Assembly (NCBI GenBank): GCA_036768485.1
Contig: JAVLUZ010000596.1
Coordinates: 588,005-652,004 of the forward strand
From: Mermis nigrescens
Taxonomy: Eukaryota; Nematoda; Enoplea; Mermithida; Mermithidae
DNA: 64,000 nucleotides
Reading direction: 5' to 3'
The notes beneath the pieces were generated by a model that was not told the origin of the DNA, did not search any database, and worked only from the letters and a program-made list of their open reading frames with translations. Of the stretch, positions 33,201 to 46,011 are shown in pieces. The position numbers were made by a program, and so were the translations under genes. Position 1 is the stretch's first letter. Each line of letters begins with the position of its first letter.

Positions 33201-36200
33201 GCACGTGCACCCATCTCCCTTCCATCAATTCCGACTTTTAGGAAAAGTCAGTTTGTTTGAGCAAAGTATATCCACTTGAATTATCCAGTATGGCGGCATA
33301 TCAGACATTGGGGGCCTTCTAGATCCCTTAGAATGGAAAAATGGGAAGACGATTAAAATGGATGGAAAAATGAATGATTGAGTTATGTATTAACGTAGTT
33401 TTGGGCTATTTTAGCATTTATACTAATTTTGAGGCCATTTTGACCCAAGAAAAATCTCTGGATATTCCCCTCCAGGCCAATCGCCAAGCTGTGTATCTAT
33501 GGGCATGACCGGTCTTGAAGGGCGATAATTCGATAAATATGTCAAAATTATGAAGAATTAGACAAATTCATAGCCACATTTTAAAAATTTGACGATGGTG
33601 CAGGCAAAAAATTTTTATTGGGGCGGGAAGGGTGAAGTCACTTCCACTATAATCAGACAACGTATGTAAGCACCTTCCTAGGAGTATATTCGAAAACAAT
33701 CTGATCATCGTCGTTTCTTTATACAGCTATATTCACTCCCATTACGTTACATTTTTCTCAAGTTGTGCTATCCATAAAAAAATCAGTGTTTGTATGATGT
33801 GTGATCAGGCAAGCACTTGGAGGGCTAGGGTCTACAGCCAGGAGTAGAACAGGGAAAATTTTCTGAGAAAACAAGGCAGAACGAAAGCCGAAAACGGACA
33901 AACATCAAGACTTTTTTCTGCTAAAATACCCAAAATTCAACATAAATGGTGATTTAATATTTTTCATTTACGTCAACGCTTAAAGTCATTCTAGCTCAAT
34001 ATAGTTATCGCCTAGTCTACGCATCTTCAATACTGCCGTTTATAGCATTAAGATTAGTGTGCTCGTTTCCTTTATTTTATCAAGCTGTGCGCCTTCAATT
34101 AAATTTCTCAAATCAATTGTTTCTCATTTCTCAATCAGCCTTATGAATTGAGTTACAAAAAGACTGATAATCGATCATAAGTGTTGATATCTTGGTGTTT
34201 CTTAGGATAAGCCTTACATTTTATTCTAATAAATCGCAAAACAGCAATTTGTGTTTTTCAGTTCGCGTGTAGCGCTATGCATCTTGGACTCTTCTCGAAT
34301 TCTCTAAACAGGAACTTCATATGTATGTGCATCTAAAATCGAGTCTACCAGGTTAACTAATGTCTCGCCTTTACAAATACGTCAATAAAACACTTTCGAG
34401 CAGTCTGAGAAGCGAAAATGATTAATTGCTTCCACTCGGAATTTTTACGTTTCCCCGCTGAAAAACGCGTAATGTGCAACGTTGACGAGCGAAAAGTTTC
34501 TTATCAAAAACTTGTGCAAATGTCAATTTTACTGAATAAACAGTACCAATTCTCAAATGGCTTATTTTCGTTTAATTGATCATATTAATGCTTAATGCTA
34601 AAAGTTCATGACTAGGGGCCTCGCCCTCCTAACCCGAAATAACAAAAAAATTTTACAAGGGACACCTTAAGGAAAGTAAAAACTCCTTAGGTCCGCCAAA
34701 CAGTCGTTAAATGAGGTTTTGAGTGCGCGTTTGAGTAACAAGCCCGACCATTTTCCGACGATTCATTCCGACAGTCCCATGAAGTCTTTGTAAATCCGGA
34801 AAAACCTTTACCAAATACATAAAAATAAATCATGGAGAGAGTGGAAATTTTTCTTGGGGATGTGAAAGCTCCAAGATCATATATATTTACGAGAAACCAG
34901 ACTTAGTTTATAAAGACATAATAAACATGTGAAAATTTTAAATTATTCAATGCCGTCTTGTTTTCCTTTACAGAGATCCAAAATTACATTAAAAAATGGA
35001 AAATTTTGAAATTTTGAGGAATCGGGTTAGCATCAAAGTGCAGAAAATCAGCTCATCTAGTTTAAACATTAGGGTTTCTGTGTTCCAGTTCGAAAAGGAA
35101 CGAAATTTTTCCATTTTTCGAAATCTTTTAGGTATTGTTGTATAGAGCTCGCCGAGAATTGCTGAAAAGTGCCTTTGTTTTAGCATAGCATTAAGGTTCT
35201 CGAAATTTGCAACTTCAAAAATGAATCAAGAGCCTGTACGTACCAATATAAAAGGGATTTCAATTTAAGCATAAAGTGAGAGGACCCAGCGTAGTCATCG
35301 CTCATAAACTCATCGTAATAATCAAACAACATGAAAAGAGCTTGTTGAAAGGATTGTGTTGAAGCGTATTCTACATGGACGTAATTTTTAATAACAGCTA
35401 GTAATTTATACTATACTTGTTTTGAGGTATCGATGGGGAACTTTGTGGTATTTCTGAAAAAGCAACAAAAAATAATGACAAACCATGCAAGAAATTTTCG
35501 TACTTCTTCGTTTTTAAAGCTGCCTACATCTTATTTTGCTCAGCTGATTATGATCCTCATTTATATTATAATAAAACAAGTAGTGCCGGAAGCTTGATTT
35601 GAGAAGGTATGTATATTTTTATGATTTGTACCTACTACTCGAAAATCAATTGTTCTAAAAAATCAATTGTGATCACACATGGGCGTGGGAGGGTCTGGGG
35701 GGTCTGGACCCCCCAGAAACCAAAAGACTCTCCCCAGAAATCGAAACACCCCCCAGAATTCGATTTTTGAAAATTTTTTCGTTTTTTTCGCAATTTTTTG
35801 ATGCCAATGGATAGTGCTTGATGAGAAACGTCGAAAAATGGTGTTTTTATCGCCATACCACCATTTTTAAGGCCATTTTTTGACCTTCAAAAATCTTGGA
35901 CCCCCCAGAATTTTCTTGCTGCCCACGTATGATTGTGACCCACTTATCCACCTTCTCGCTAATCCCATCGTCTGGCTAGACCTTGTTTCACTAGTAGCCC
36001 CACCAAAGTCTTACTAGGCTCATCATGACGTAGGTCGTGATGAGCTGTCCTATAAAACCCATCACTGCGACCAGACATGCACGTAGGGGATTTGCGGGGT
36101 CTATTCCCCAGATTGGAGAGGAAGGAAAATTTTCTGAGGAAAATGAGGCAAAACGAAGGCCAAAAATGGATGAAAATCAAATTTTTAAAGTGCTCTAATT

Positions 36201-39200
36201 GACCAGAAACTATAACCTAGTTTTAACGCTATTTTAGCATTTATTCCTGATCTTTTTCGAGGCGAATGGCTGTTACACCTTTATGTTCACAATACGAGTA
36301 ATACAGTAATCGATAGGCACGTAGCTGGTTTTCTGAATTTGGGGGAGTCAGATATGTCAAATAATTATAGGTGGATATAAATAATGATGTTTTGAAGCGT
36401 TTCTGAGCAGCTCAACGTACCGGAGAACATAAGATTTAAAAATAAAAAGTATATTTTGACTCCAATTGTTTTCAAAAATTATACCGTATACGATGGCCAT
36501 GTAAATTATTTCTCGACATTATAACCAAGTCCGAACTTGGTGAAAAATTGTTTAACTCGTTTTATACTCAATTTTTGTAAATTGCAATTAAAAGCAATAT
36601 GGAAAATAAATTATTGAGGCGGAGCGTCAGAAAATTTCGACATATGAACCAGACAGGCTTGGGCTATTGGAAAAACATTTTAAGTTTAACGCAAAGCGCC
36701 CGAATATTTCTGGCTTAAAAGCTTACGAGCTCAAAAGTGCTAAAATCGCCTGGGTCATTCAAATACGTTCCAGGCATTTTCAAGTTTTTCCTAAGAGATC
36801 CTGTAAAAATACTCGTACTTTCAAAATTAGGGGAGCCCCACAGCTACGTGCCTAGTAATCGTACGATTTGTACGAATTCACTTATAACCCATCAAAACAA
36901 GCTATTGATTACAGGCACGCGCGAAAGCGCGTTCGTTCACGCCATATCAGCGGCCGGAGTGGCTTACAGCGTGACCAAGGCTTGCAGCAGTGGAAAGCTG
37001 GACAAGTGCGGCTGCGACCGCAGCTATCACGGTCATCAGCGTGCCCCCGGTGGCGGCGGCGGCTTCCAGTGGGCCGGCTGTTCGGACAACGTGCACTACG
37101 GATGCGCCTTCTCCCGCAGTTTCGTCGACGCTGGCGAACGACGCAAAAAACAGAGCACGGCCCGCTTGCTCATGAATTTGCACAACAACGAAGCAGGGCG
37201 AAAGGTACTAACGAATTTAAGAGCGGATTTACGCGAGAAGCGAAGTGGCCGCCACACCTGGGCATGGGAGGTCTGGGCCATAGATGCATAGTATGGCCGA
37301 TCTGGGAGGGCGGGGTCAGCTGGTCTGAGGGGTGTCAAAAATGAGCTTTTTTTGGGCCGAAATGACCTCAAAAACTGGCATAAGCGCTAAAATAGCCTTA
37401 AAACTATATTATTACACAATTCCTGATCAGTTTGAAGTACTTTTGAAGAAAATGTTCAATTTTCATCGATTTTTGGCCTTCATTTAGCCTCATTTTCCCC
37501 ACAACATTTTCCATTCTCCTATTCTAGGGTCTAGACTTCCAAACTCCCCACGTGCATGTCAGGTCTGGACCCCGAGAATCCCGCGGCCCCTATCAATAAA
37601 CCTTCTAGAATTGAATTTTTGTGTTATTTTTGCCAATTTTGCCTCAACGCACCCCCTGAGTTTGGCTTCTGCCCAACAGTGGTGGCCGCCCGCTGACGCT
37701 TGAACATAGTTGGCGCAATAAAGAATTAATGTGTAGTTTTTAACGACTTCAGCCATTTTATCCAGATTTTTCAAAATTTTCCGGCGCTTCGCGCACTACT
37801 CGTTAATGACATGACTTTCATGTCGCTCTGAAAGCTTATTTTTTCACGTCAGTAGAGTAGTATTTGTACAGAACAAAGATTTTGTGGTTCTGACAATGTT
37901 TTCTTGAGCAACGACCAAAAAATATAAACTATAAACAGTTTTACCTAATAATTTAGCGAAAATTCTGCAACTTTTCCCGCTTTGCGTCTTATTTCTTAGT
38001 TGCATTTTTTAAGTCTTAGATAATATAAAAGGGAACTATAGCAATGTTTTTCGTTTTTTCTCGGTGCTTTGTGCTGACTTTGTCGCTAATTTTGCGCGTT
38101 TTTCGTACAAAACTTTTGAAAATTTTTGCAATGATCAAAAGGTTGCACGCATCGCGATTTTACGCATAATGGACCGATTTCTCTGACTATTTTAGGGCTC
38201 TTATAACTACGACAAAACAGACTTAGAGCTGGACTGAGAGATCACATCATGTATATGATTTAAATCGTGAAGAATCCTTATGTCAGTTAGGGACCCTCAA
38301 GAATTTTCAGAAAGGATGTTTTTTTACGTGATTTCTCAGTCACAATGTATTGAGTAAATAAGAAACCAATGAAGTTCCTTTATGATTGCTAAAAATTAAG
38401 TTTTTAGGCTCATTAGATGCAAAAAGGACAGGACTGAGTTTTAGGCAGTTTGGATTGGGCCCTCAAAACCAAAAGAAATAACTCATTTGCTCACCAAAGC
38501 ATTTTTCAATACCACGTTTTTAATCGTAATCTTGACTACATAATGTTATCATACACTGCCATCTTGGTCTGAACTGTCTTACTCGTACAAACCTTATAGC
38601 GGAGGAAGCCATGTTGCAGAATAAAAATCAAACTAATATTTTAAGAAGCATAAACATTGAAGCCGTGTACTCAGTTGCAGGCAGTCAGCGTCGTCAGCTA
38701 TCCATACGGATTTTGAACTTCATTTTTTTATCAATTTTTTTAATAAATCACTGTGAAGTTAATTTTGAATTTTAGACAGAAGCAGAATTAATTGTCCCCA
38801 AAAAGAAGGAATAGGTAGAAATTAATACCTGGAATGAGCACTGAAATCATTGTTTCAGAAAAGATGTGAGTACAGACATCGGGCGCGGCTTCAGTTAAAT
38901 CAAGCTTAAACCAGGCTTGAACTCGACTTAAGTATTTAAAGACACGTGGCCAGATTTAAGTCTGGCTTAAACCGCTCCCAAATATGCCCAGGCTTAAGCC
39001 AGGCTTAAACCTAATGCCATCGCTGAAGTATACGAATACATTAAATGCGGTCTACGAGTTTAAGCTTGGCTCTAGCCAGAGATTATTAAAACTGGAGGCT
39101 GCTTATTTTCAGGCTATCGAAGGCAACATCCGCGTCCAGTGCAAATGCCACGGCGTGTCCGGCTCGTGCGAACTGAAAACCTGCTGGCGCACTATGCCGA

Positions 39201-39589
39201 CTTTTCGCGAACTCGGTCGAATCATCAAGGAGAAGTTCGACGGTGCCACCGAAACCACCCTGGGAACCGTGGGCTCGGCCAGTGCTCGCAAAGGACTCGT
39301 TCCCGCCAACCCCTCATTCAAGCCGCACACGGTTGACGACCTGGTCTACTTGACCCCTTCGCCTAACTATTGCACGTATGACAACGAAACGGACACTCAA
39401 GGCACACACGGCCGTGTATGCAATAAAACTTCGAAGGCCATCGACGGATGCGAGCTTCTGTGCTGCGGCCGTGGTTTTGTGACTCGTCTCGAACGCCGTA
39501 TTGAACGTTGCCAATGCAAATTTCACTGGTGTTGCTATGTGAAATGTAAGGAATGCGAGATGATTGAGGAAGTTAGCACCTGCCTTTAA
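30278..39589 (+). CDS. Wnt4: Wnt4-type secreted signalling protein, four coding exons
   Basis: Exons: 30278-30471, 32397-32629, 36915-37204, 39113-39589, with GT-AG borders and consistent phases, giving 397 codons. Exon 1 holds an N-terminal signal or signal-anchor segment (about residues 43-60) after an unusually long 42-residue lead; a more internal start was not found. Exon 2 has QVRICRRN and [12 protein letters not shown], hallmarks of the Wnt N-terminal domain. Exon 3 has [14 protein letters not shown] and [12 protein letters not shown]. Exon 4 has [10 protein letters not shown], whose serine is palmitoleoylated in Wnts, then [18 protein letters not shown] and the C-terminal cysteine-rich domain ending at TAA 39587-39589. 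The exon 3-4 sequence is closest, from memory of the family, to Wnt4. Wnt4 is a lipid-modified ligand for Frizzled/LRP receptors. The introns are 1.9-4.3 kb and carry MITEs. Exon borders are inferred. Confidence 0.95.
30804..30958 (-). mobile_element. hAT-like MITE, family F1, internally deleted copy (in Wnt4 intron 1)
   Basis: Starts CACACATGGGCGTGGG and ends GCTGCCCATTTATG, the F1 termini; shorter than the 257-bp copies. The flanking octamers agree at 5 of 8 positions. Confidence 0.65.
31315..31780. other. Diverged repeat shared with 36460-36835
   Basis: Both stretches have, in the same order, a GGCCAT...ACAT/GTAA segment, a GCGCGAAACGCCTG or CGCAAAGCGCCCG motif followed by a TTAGGCTTA/TCTGGCTTAA block, and CCT...AAAATAC...CGTACTT. 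The open frame at 31315-31671 is part of this repeat and not convincing as a gene. Confidence 0.45.
32740..33085. repeat. Repeat with GTGCGAAGCGCCG motif (Wnt4 intron 2)
   Basis: Related to 61490-61830 and to 52860-53120: a CATTTTTCGGCGTTTTTC segment followed by TTAAGATCATAA, the GCGAAGCGCC hairpin, and a G/C-rich end. Confidence 0.55.
33086..35673. other. Wnt4 intron 2, mostly unassigned
   Basis: No exon was recognised here. About 33800-33960 is a diverged repeat related to 36060-36250 and 37270-37565 (AGGGAAAATTTTCTGAG block). Confidence 0.45.
35674..35931 (-). mobile_element. hAT-like MITE, family F1 (258 bp)
   Basis: CACACATGGGCG at one end, GCCCACGTATG at the other. Flanking octamers ATTGTGAT and ATTGTGAC match at 7 of 8. 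The core includes GATGAGAAACGTCGAAAAATGG. Confidence 0.85.
36060..36250 (+). repeat. MITE-like repeat (Wnt4 intron 2)
   Basis: CAGACATGCACGTAGGGG followed by TCTATTCCCCAGATTGG and AATTTTCTGAGGAAAATGAGG; an inverted relative lies at 37270-37565. Confidence 0.55.
37270..37565 (-). repeat. MITE-like repeat just downstream of Wnt4 exon 3
   Basis: Inverted relative of 36060-36250: CATTTAGCCTCATTTTCCCC, ATTCTAGGGTCTAGAC, ACTCCCCACGTGCATGTC. It begins about 65 bp after the exon 3 donor. Confidence 0.55.
38895..39015. repeat. Irregular AGGCTTAA-rich repeat upstream of Wnt4 exon 4
   Basis: The motif CCAGGCTTAA or its variants GGCTTAAACC recur about eight times. The stretch ends about 100 bp before the exon. 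Confidence 0.55.
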
Positions 39590-40383
39590 AACGCTCCGAT
39601 GTTCAAAAAGCGTGAGCGAATGTGTGGACGGCGACTCCTCATCGTCTCTTACCTGTACAGAAACATCCAAATGTCGTACCCACTGCCCATGTTTTACTAA
39701 AGATACGCGTGGTAGTAGGTTTCATCTACTCTGAAAACTATGCAAGCCGCTGAACAAATGGCTGTAAAGGATGTTACGTATGCGAGTGCAGTAAAGGACT
39801 TGTATTTCGTTTCGTAGCAAATTACGCATAAAGCTGGATTTTGTGTAGCTCGTCGATTAACTTCCTTTTGTGCTTTATTCTGAGAATCTGACTGAGCACC
39901 TGTGCGTATTCGACGAAATTTCGTCAAGTCGTATAACGTTAAACTGATATATGTAATTATATTGCCGTGTTGGTTGCATGGTCCTCTCTGACGCTGAACT
40001 TAAAAACTCGTGTAGTGTACCAATACGTTCATTAGGCAGCAACCGAATTCTGAGGGGGTGGTGTGTGATGGGGTGAGAATCGCCAGAAATCAAATTCTGA
40101 GGGCTTTCCGGATTCTAGGTTGAAACTCTAATTCTGGTATGTCCAAGCCCTCCCTCGTTAAACCCACTCTCGCCTATTGTGACATTCATGCGACTTTTCA
40201 AAATGTTATTAGGGCTGTGTTATTCGAGCTTGTGTATACATGCTTAAGTAAGTGTATCTTGATGAATGAGCGATTCGGTTAGAGATAAAGGCGTGTTGAA
40301 TAGGGATAGGATCGGATCGGATAAATATGAATTCGAGAAATAATTTATTCCTGGTTATTGGCACTTGTGTAAGATGTGATAAC

Positions 40384-40548
40384 CACACGTGGGGGAAGAG
40401 GAGGATGGGGGTAATACTCTCCGCTTTCCGAGAATCTGTTAGACCCAGAAATGGAAACACCAAGAATTGAAATTTTCGGCATGTTTTGTTGGGATTTTTG
40501 TGGTTAACACCACGCAGACCACCAGAATTCGGCTGCTGCCCATGTATG
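40384..40548 (-). mobile_element. hAT-like MITE, family F1, deleted copy
   Basis: CACACGTGGGGG at one end and GCCCATGTATG at the other; flanking octamers GTGATAAC and GTGGTAAT match at 6 of 8. Confidence 0.75.
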
Positions 40549-41294
40549 GTGGTAATAATGTATTGCATATGAAATTCGCTTCTATAATATTCCCTTTCTG
40601 AAGCAAGAAAAATTGCTTTGTGAAGAAAATTTCTATAGATCATACTGACAGCCGTCACTTGGAAGTACCAACTTACCTACAATATTTTCAAGATTGAGGT
40701 TTTTACAATTCATCAAGTCGATAATCGGTAAAAGCGTTCCGCTCGATATTGTGAGACCCGTGTAGATACACCATCTACACTTGATAGATGGAAGCCTTGA
40801 ACGAACCGATGAATTGAGGCCCTCTGTTTTGACATGAAAATTCGAGTCTTAAAAATTTGGGAAGTCCTGTTTCTGGGATTATCTGATGGACATGTCTTCT
40901 AATCTAAGACACTAGGAGCTGAGCTTCGAATTTTCACGGCGTTATATAGTTCTTATAGCCTGTAGCAAATCAGTTCGAACATAATCTGGACTATCATCGA
41001 TAATAGCCTAACAGATTACTATTATTGCGTTGATCTTTATGGTCTCTTCCATTCCAAACAGCTCACTTTCGCTTTATAACTTATTACTGTAGCAGAGTAT
41101 TTTACGGGTTGGATTATTGCAGCAGTCTGTTTGATGCGCCACATGTTAAGCAAAGCACATTAAACATCAAATAAGAAGAGTTGAACGCAACCAACTGTTA
41201 CGAGAGCTTAACTGAGATGCCATTTGTGTAGTGAAAATCTATCACAGTAATAAGACATTAGCAAAACTGGGTTGTTTGGGATGGAACAGACTAG

Positions 41295-41457
41295 AGTCTG
41301 CTTCACATAAGTTCGGGCATAAATTTTAAGATTTTTTTGAAAGTGAGTGGACGGATTACGATAATTCTATATCAAATTAATGCTATAATCGCAATCCGTT
41401 GGCTTATTGTTGGACATAGTTTTTGAAACTTATGCTCAAACTTGTGTGAAACAGACT
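41295..41457. repeat. MITE family F2, copy 4 (163 bp)
   Basis: AGTCTGCTTCACATAAGTTC at the left, CTTGTGTGAAACAGACT at the right, with the shared ATTACGATAATTCTATATC core. Confidence 0.85.
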
Positions 41458-41638
41458 ATAATTACAATAAATGGTAATAAGTCATCAATACGAGAAAGGA
41501 GCAAAAAGAAATAAACAAAAGGAAATAACGAGAGAAAAAGAAAAAGAGGAAAAAAATGAAAAAAATAAAAAAATAAAAAAATAAATAACCATGCAAATAT
41601 TGAAAACAAAAAAAGAAGAAAGAAAGACAGATATAGAG

Positions 41639-41895
41639 CATAGGTGGGCAGCACCGAAATTCTGGGGGGGGGTGGTGAAAAAATTTTTAAAGGTCAAAAA
41701 ATGGTCAAAGTGGTCGTATGGCAAAAAAACACCATTTTTCGACGTTTCTCATCCAGCTCTATCCAATGGCATCAAAAAATTGCTAAAAAAGCAAAAAAAA
41801 TTTTTTCTGGGGGGGGGGTATTTCGATTTCTGGGGGGGGGGTATTTCAACTTATGGGGGGTGCATACCCTCCCAAACCCCCCACGCCCATGTGTG
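41639..41895 (+). mobile_element. hAT-like MITE, family F1 (257 bp)
   Basis: CATAGGTGGGCAGC at the left, CACGCCCATGTGTG at the right, flanked by an exact 8-bp duplication ATATAGAG (41631-41638 and 41896-41903). Contains long G runs. Confidence 0.9.
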
Positions 41896-42187
41896 ATATA
41901 GAGGCGCGTGCATGATGCTATCAGTAAGGAAGAAACAAAAAGGACACGTAAAATAGCACAAGTGTACCTAGAAATAATTATATTATGAGAGATTACATGT
42001 TTTATGAGGCGAAAGATACAAACAGATCATTGTATTATTCAGAGCTAGTAATATATAGTAGGTAAGTCGTGGTACTCAGTTAAACTCTCGGTAAATTTAC
42101 TGTTAATATGGCAGATCGCTGATCGCCTTCGGATTCGAAGGAAGGACTTAAGAAAGGAATTCTCTTAGATTTAAGAAACTTTAAGCA

Positions 42188-42420
42188 CCGTTTTTTCCCA
42201 GCGATTTAGTTGCCATTATAGACCAGACCCACAATTTTTTCCACTTTTTCCACCCTTTTTCAACGTTTTTTGGGAGGTTCAAAGATGTTAAAAATAGAGC
42301 TCCTGTGTTAAAAAAATCAGTCTTTTTAAGTAGAAAATCCTATGTACACATGTAATAGCGATGTTTGATGCACTTTTTGAATGATAATTTCGCGCTCTTC
42401 TAGAAATATCGGGCGGAGTA
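42188..42420. repeat. Repeat that is the uninterrupted target of the hAT at 5929
   Basis: GCACCGTTTTTTCCCAGCGA, then AAGTAGAAAATCCTATGTAC, then GATGTTTGATGCACTTTTTG and TTTCGCGCTC. The reverse complement of 5868-5928 plus 7571-7750 matches this across the hAT insertion point. Confidence 0.85.
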
Positions 42421-42589
42421 GAGAATACTGGAATATCTTAAATTTTCAAAAAAACATGTTTTTATGCCTTTTCAAGCAATAATCCTTAACATAGAAGTCG
42501 AAAACATTAGCGGAAAACCATGTGAGTGAAAAAATCTTCAAAATTTTTTCACATCACATTTTACTGCTGTTTTCGACTTCCACATTGCC

Positions 42590-42790
42590 GATTACTGCTC
42601 GCATCAGCTATCCAATTTTTCTATCTTTTTTAACATTAGGGTATATACAGGGTGAATTTTTTCCATCTTTTTTTAACGCCAGGAGTTCTCACCTGAGCAT
42701 CTATACATCGACCTAAGCATCTATACATCGACCTAAGCATCTATACATTGACCTAAGCGGGAGCGACCTCGACCTAAGCAGCTTAAAACA
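42590..42790 (+). repeat. Partial TIR element with CATCTATACATCGACCTAAG array
   Basis: TTTTCTATCTTTTTTAACAT, ATACAGGGTGAATTTTTTCC, then about three 20-bp units. It is the inverted counterpart of the element at 45694-46379. Confidence 0.8.
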
Positions 42791-42829
42791 CTTTTTCAGA
42801 TATACTAAGCCTAAGTAAAGTATATTATA

Positions 42830-42905
42830 CAAATACAAATACAAATTTTATTGCAAAGTCAATGAAACAGGTAAAATACACATAAACACGGCAAAATACG
42901 AAGAA
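42830..42905 (-). mobile_element. LINE 3' tail fragment
   Basis: ACAAATACAAATACAAATTT is the reverse complement of a AAATTTGTATTTGTATTTGT-type 3' tail of the CR1-like elements seen at about 45035-45050. Confidence 0.5.
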
Positions 42906-42908
42906 TAA

Positions 42909-45050
42909 ATAATCATCGCTAGTTCCACTGGCTGCAATGGCTCCAACATAAGAAAGCTGGTTGCTAAAAAACTGAGGCTGTGGCATGTTTATAAACAGAG
43001 AAAAACGCCTGAATCTAAAGCTGTTTATAATAACTGTGCAAAGTTATTAAAGGCCGAAATCTATAAATTTCACTCTTCCAAAGAGGATAAACTTATTAAA
43101 TCTGGAAATTTGAATTCTTTTTATAATTTTGTTAATTCTCGTATTAGTGGTGAAAGAACTATTCCAATTTTAACTGATGGCGATCGTGTGATTGCTTCTA
43201 CTGACAAAGATAAGGCAAACGTTTTTAGCACACTTTTTGCTTCAGTCTTTAGTGTTCCTACGCAAACGAATTTTGGTCTTATTAATGCTTGTGCACAGCC
43301 AAAGTTATCAAACATTCGTTTTTCTGATGATGTCGTTTTTTCTGCTATACGGAAAATTAAACCATCATTATCGATTGGCCCTGACGGACTTTGCGCATTT
43401 TTTGTGAAAAACTTGCTTTTGTACTTACCCAGCCCTTAACCACTATTTTTCAAATATCTTTCAAAACCCATTGTATTCCTGCACTGTGGCGCACCGCTAA
43501 TGCTGTTCCTGTGTATAAAAAGGGCGACCGGAGTGATGCTAAAAATTACAGGCCGATATCGTTATGTTGTATTACGTGTAAGATCATGGAATCTATAATT
43601 AACAGTACGATGCAAGCACATTTACGTGAGAATAATTTGATCTCCTCCGGTCAGTTTGGTTTCCAAAAGGGTAAATCGTGTGAATTGCAATTACTAAAGT
43701 GCAAAAATGAATGGACTAAATTAATTGATGAAAAAAACACTGTTGATGTTATCTACATTGATTTTTCTAAAGCTTTCGACACTGTAGTTCACCGTAAATT
43801 AATTTATAAACTGGAAACTTTTGGATTTTCTGGAGATTTATTGAGTTGGTTAACTTGTTTTTTGAGCGATAGGACTCAAAGGGTTGTTATTAACGGTCAG
43901 TTTTCGAGCGAAAAATCTGTCACTAGCGGTGTTCCTCAGGGCAGTATACTTGGCCCGATTCTTTTTGTTTTATTCATAAATGACATTAGCGACCGCTTAA
44001 ATAGCAAAGTTTGCCTTTTTGCCGATGAAGTCAAGCTTTATAATTTATCTAGCAATCACACCCAACTTCAAGATGATATCGCTAAACTCGTAGTCTGGTC
44101 CAAGGATTGGCAGTTAAAAATTGCTACTGAAAAATGCTACGCGTTATATCTAGGTTTTGGAAATCCCAAGTATTCTTATAGAATTTCTGACCTGACTGTA
44201 GAACAGAGTGTAAATTCTGTAAAGGATTTGGGTGTTTACGTATCAAGTAAACTTGATTTTAATTTCCACTATAATGATATAACAGCGTAGAGCTTATGCT
44301 AGGGCTATGCTAATATCGAAATCATTTGCTTCTAAAAATAAACTAAATATGTCTAGGGCTTTTACTGTTTACGTCAGACCGCTTCTTGAGTATTGTAGCA
44401 CTGTTTGGAATCCATACCGTAAGACCCATGTTTCAATGATCGAAAATAATCAAAGGAAATTTACACGTAAAATTATTGGATTTCGGGGACTTTCTTATGC
44501 TGAAAGACTCAGTTCCTTAGAATTGGATAGCCTGGAGATTCGCAGATTGCGTAGTGATCTGTGTATGATGTATCAGATATTGAGTGGTAGATGCGTTTTG
44601 CAGCAAGCCGACTTTTTTACTTTTTGTGAAAACAACACGCGTGCTCAAAATTCAATGAAATGTGAATGCACTCCTTTTCGGCTTGATGTTCGTGGGTATG
44701 ATTTATCCAATAGGTGGATTCACGTATGGAATTCTCTCCCTGAAGCTGTTGTAAGATCTAGTGTTGCTTCCCTCCGTGAAAAGTTGAAAAAAGTTGATCT
44801 AACGGGGTATTTGCTAGGGGGCGTGTTCTAAGTGCATAATTTATTTAGCCTGCGCGCCTACCTTCGTCTTTTGCACTAATCTCGTATAAATGTACTTTAA
44901 TTAATAACTTCTTGCTTTTAGAATATGTGATTTTGTATGATGATTCATGCCGAATGTTTATTTATAATTGTATTTCATTGTATATTAATGTTTCTTTTCT
45001 TATTGTGTTCTTTTTTTGTGCGACGAAAATAAAATATTTGTATTGTATAA
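42909..45050 (+). mobile_element. CR1/Jockey-like LINE, longest RT copy, two frameshifts and a FADE catalytic box
   Basis: Three overlapping open stretches on the + strand (42909-43437, 43391-44290, 44290-44831) form one RT ORF2 broken by frame changes near 43410 and 44285. Motifs in order: IGPDGLC, VYKKGDRSDAKNYRPISLCC-type palm entry, YIDFSKAFDT, GVPQGSILGP, FADEVKLY, then YVRPLLEYCSTVWNP and a C-terminal segment ending at 44831. The catalytic pair is F-A-D-E instead of F-A-D-D (GAT GAA at about 44022-44028), so the enzyme would be impaired even without frameshifts. No endonuclease domain lies upstream. A 3' tail of AAAATAAAATATTTGTATTG lies at about 45027-45047. RNase H was not seen. Confidence 0.88.
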
Positions 45051-46011
45051 AGTATACTGGTTGGAGCCGAAATTTTTGACTTTAGGTAATCTTTAACCCT
45101 GGTCTGAAAGATATTTGCCGAAGAAGAACAAATAATCGCATTTGGGAGAGAGTTCCATAGATATAGGGCTCTATTTGGAAAAGAGTATTTTTTAACATCT
45201 AAACGAAATTTTTCACCTTTAAGTTTTAAGCTATTAACAGCTCGAGTTTTAGATGACTGTGTAAGTGTGAAAAAATCATCAGGATCAATTTGTATATATC
45301 CATTGAAAATTTTATATATCATAGATAAATCAAAAACAACTCTACGAAATTCCAGAGGGTCTAATTCTAAAATCTGAAGCCGACGTTCATATGGTATATC
45401 ACTAAATTTAAGAATACGTTTGGTAAAATATTTTTGAACTTTTTCTATATTTTTTGTATCACATTTCTTATATGGATTCCAAATAGTTGTATTAAATTCT
45501 AAAAGGGGGCGAATAAATTGCTTGAAAGCTAAAATTAATGCTTCTGTATTCTTAATCTAAAATGATCGAAAAATAAGGGATAATCGAAAGTAAGCGTTTT
45601 TGACTATATTTTTTATATGAGGAGAAAAATTCAAAGTTTCATTTAAAGTAATACCTTAATCCCGAACCCCAATATTAGTAGGAAGAAGTTTTTGGTACTT
45701 GTGCATTATCCCCCGTCGAATTTTTCTATCTTTTTTAACATTATGGTATGTACAGCATTACACCATTATGATATATCTATCATATGATATAATCCTTGAT
45801 TTTCTTCAGTTTTTTTATTTTTTTATATTTTTTTGTATTTTTTATTATTTTTTTCATTTTTTTCATTCTTTCCAGATTCATAATCAACTTTTGCAATAAT
45901 TTACTTGATAAGATATAGGAAAATGTAAGTTTTTGCTTCCAATATACTTAGGCTTAGGCTTAGTATATCTGAAAAGGTGTTTTAAGCTGCTTAGGTCGAG
46001 GTCGCTCCTGC

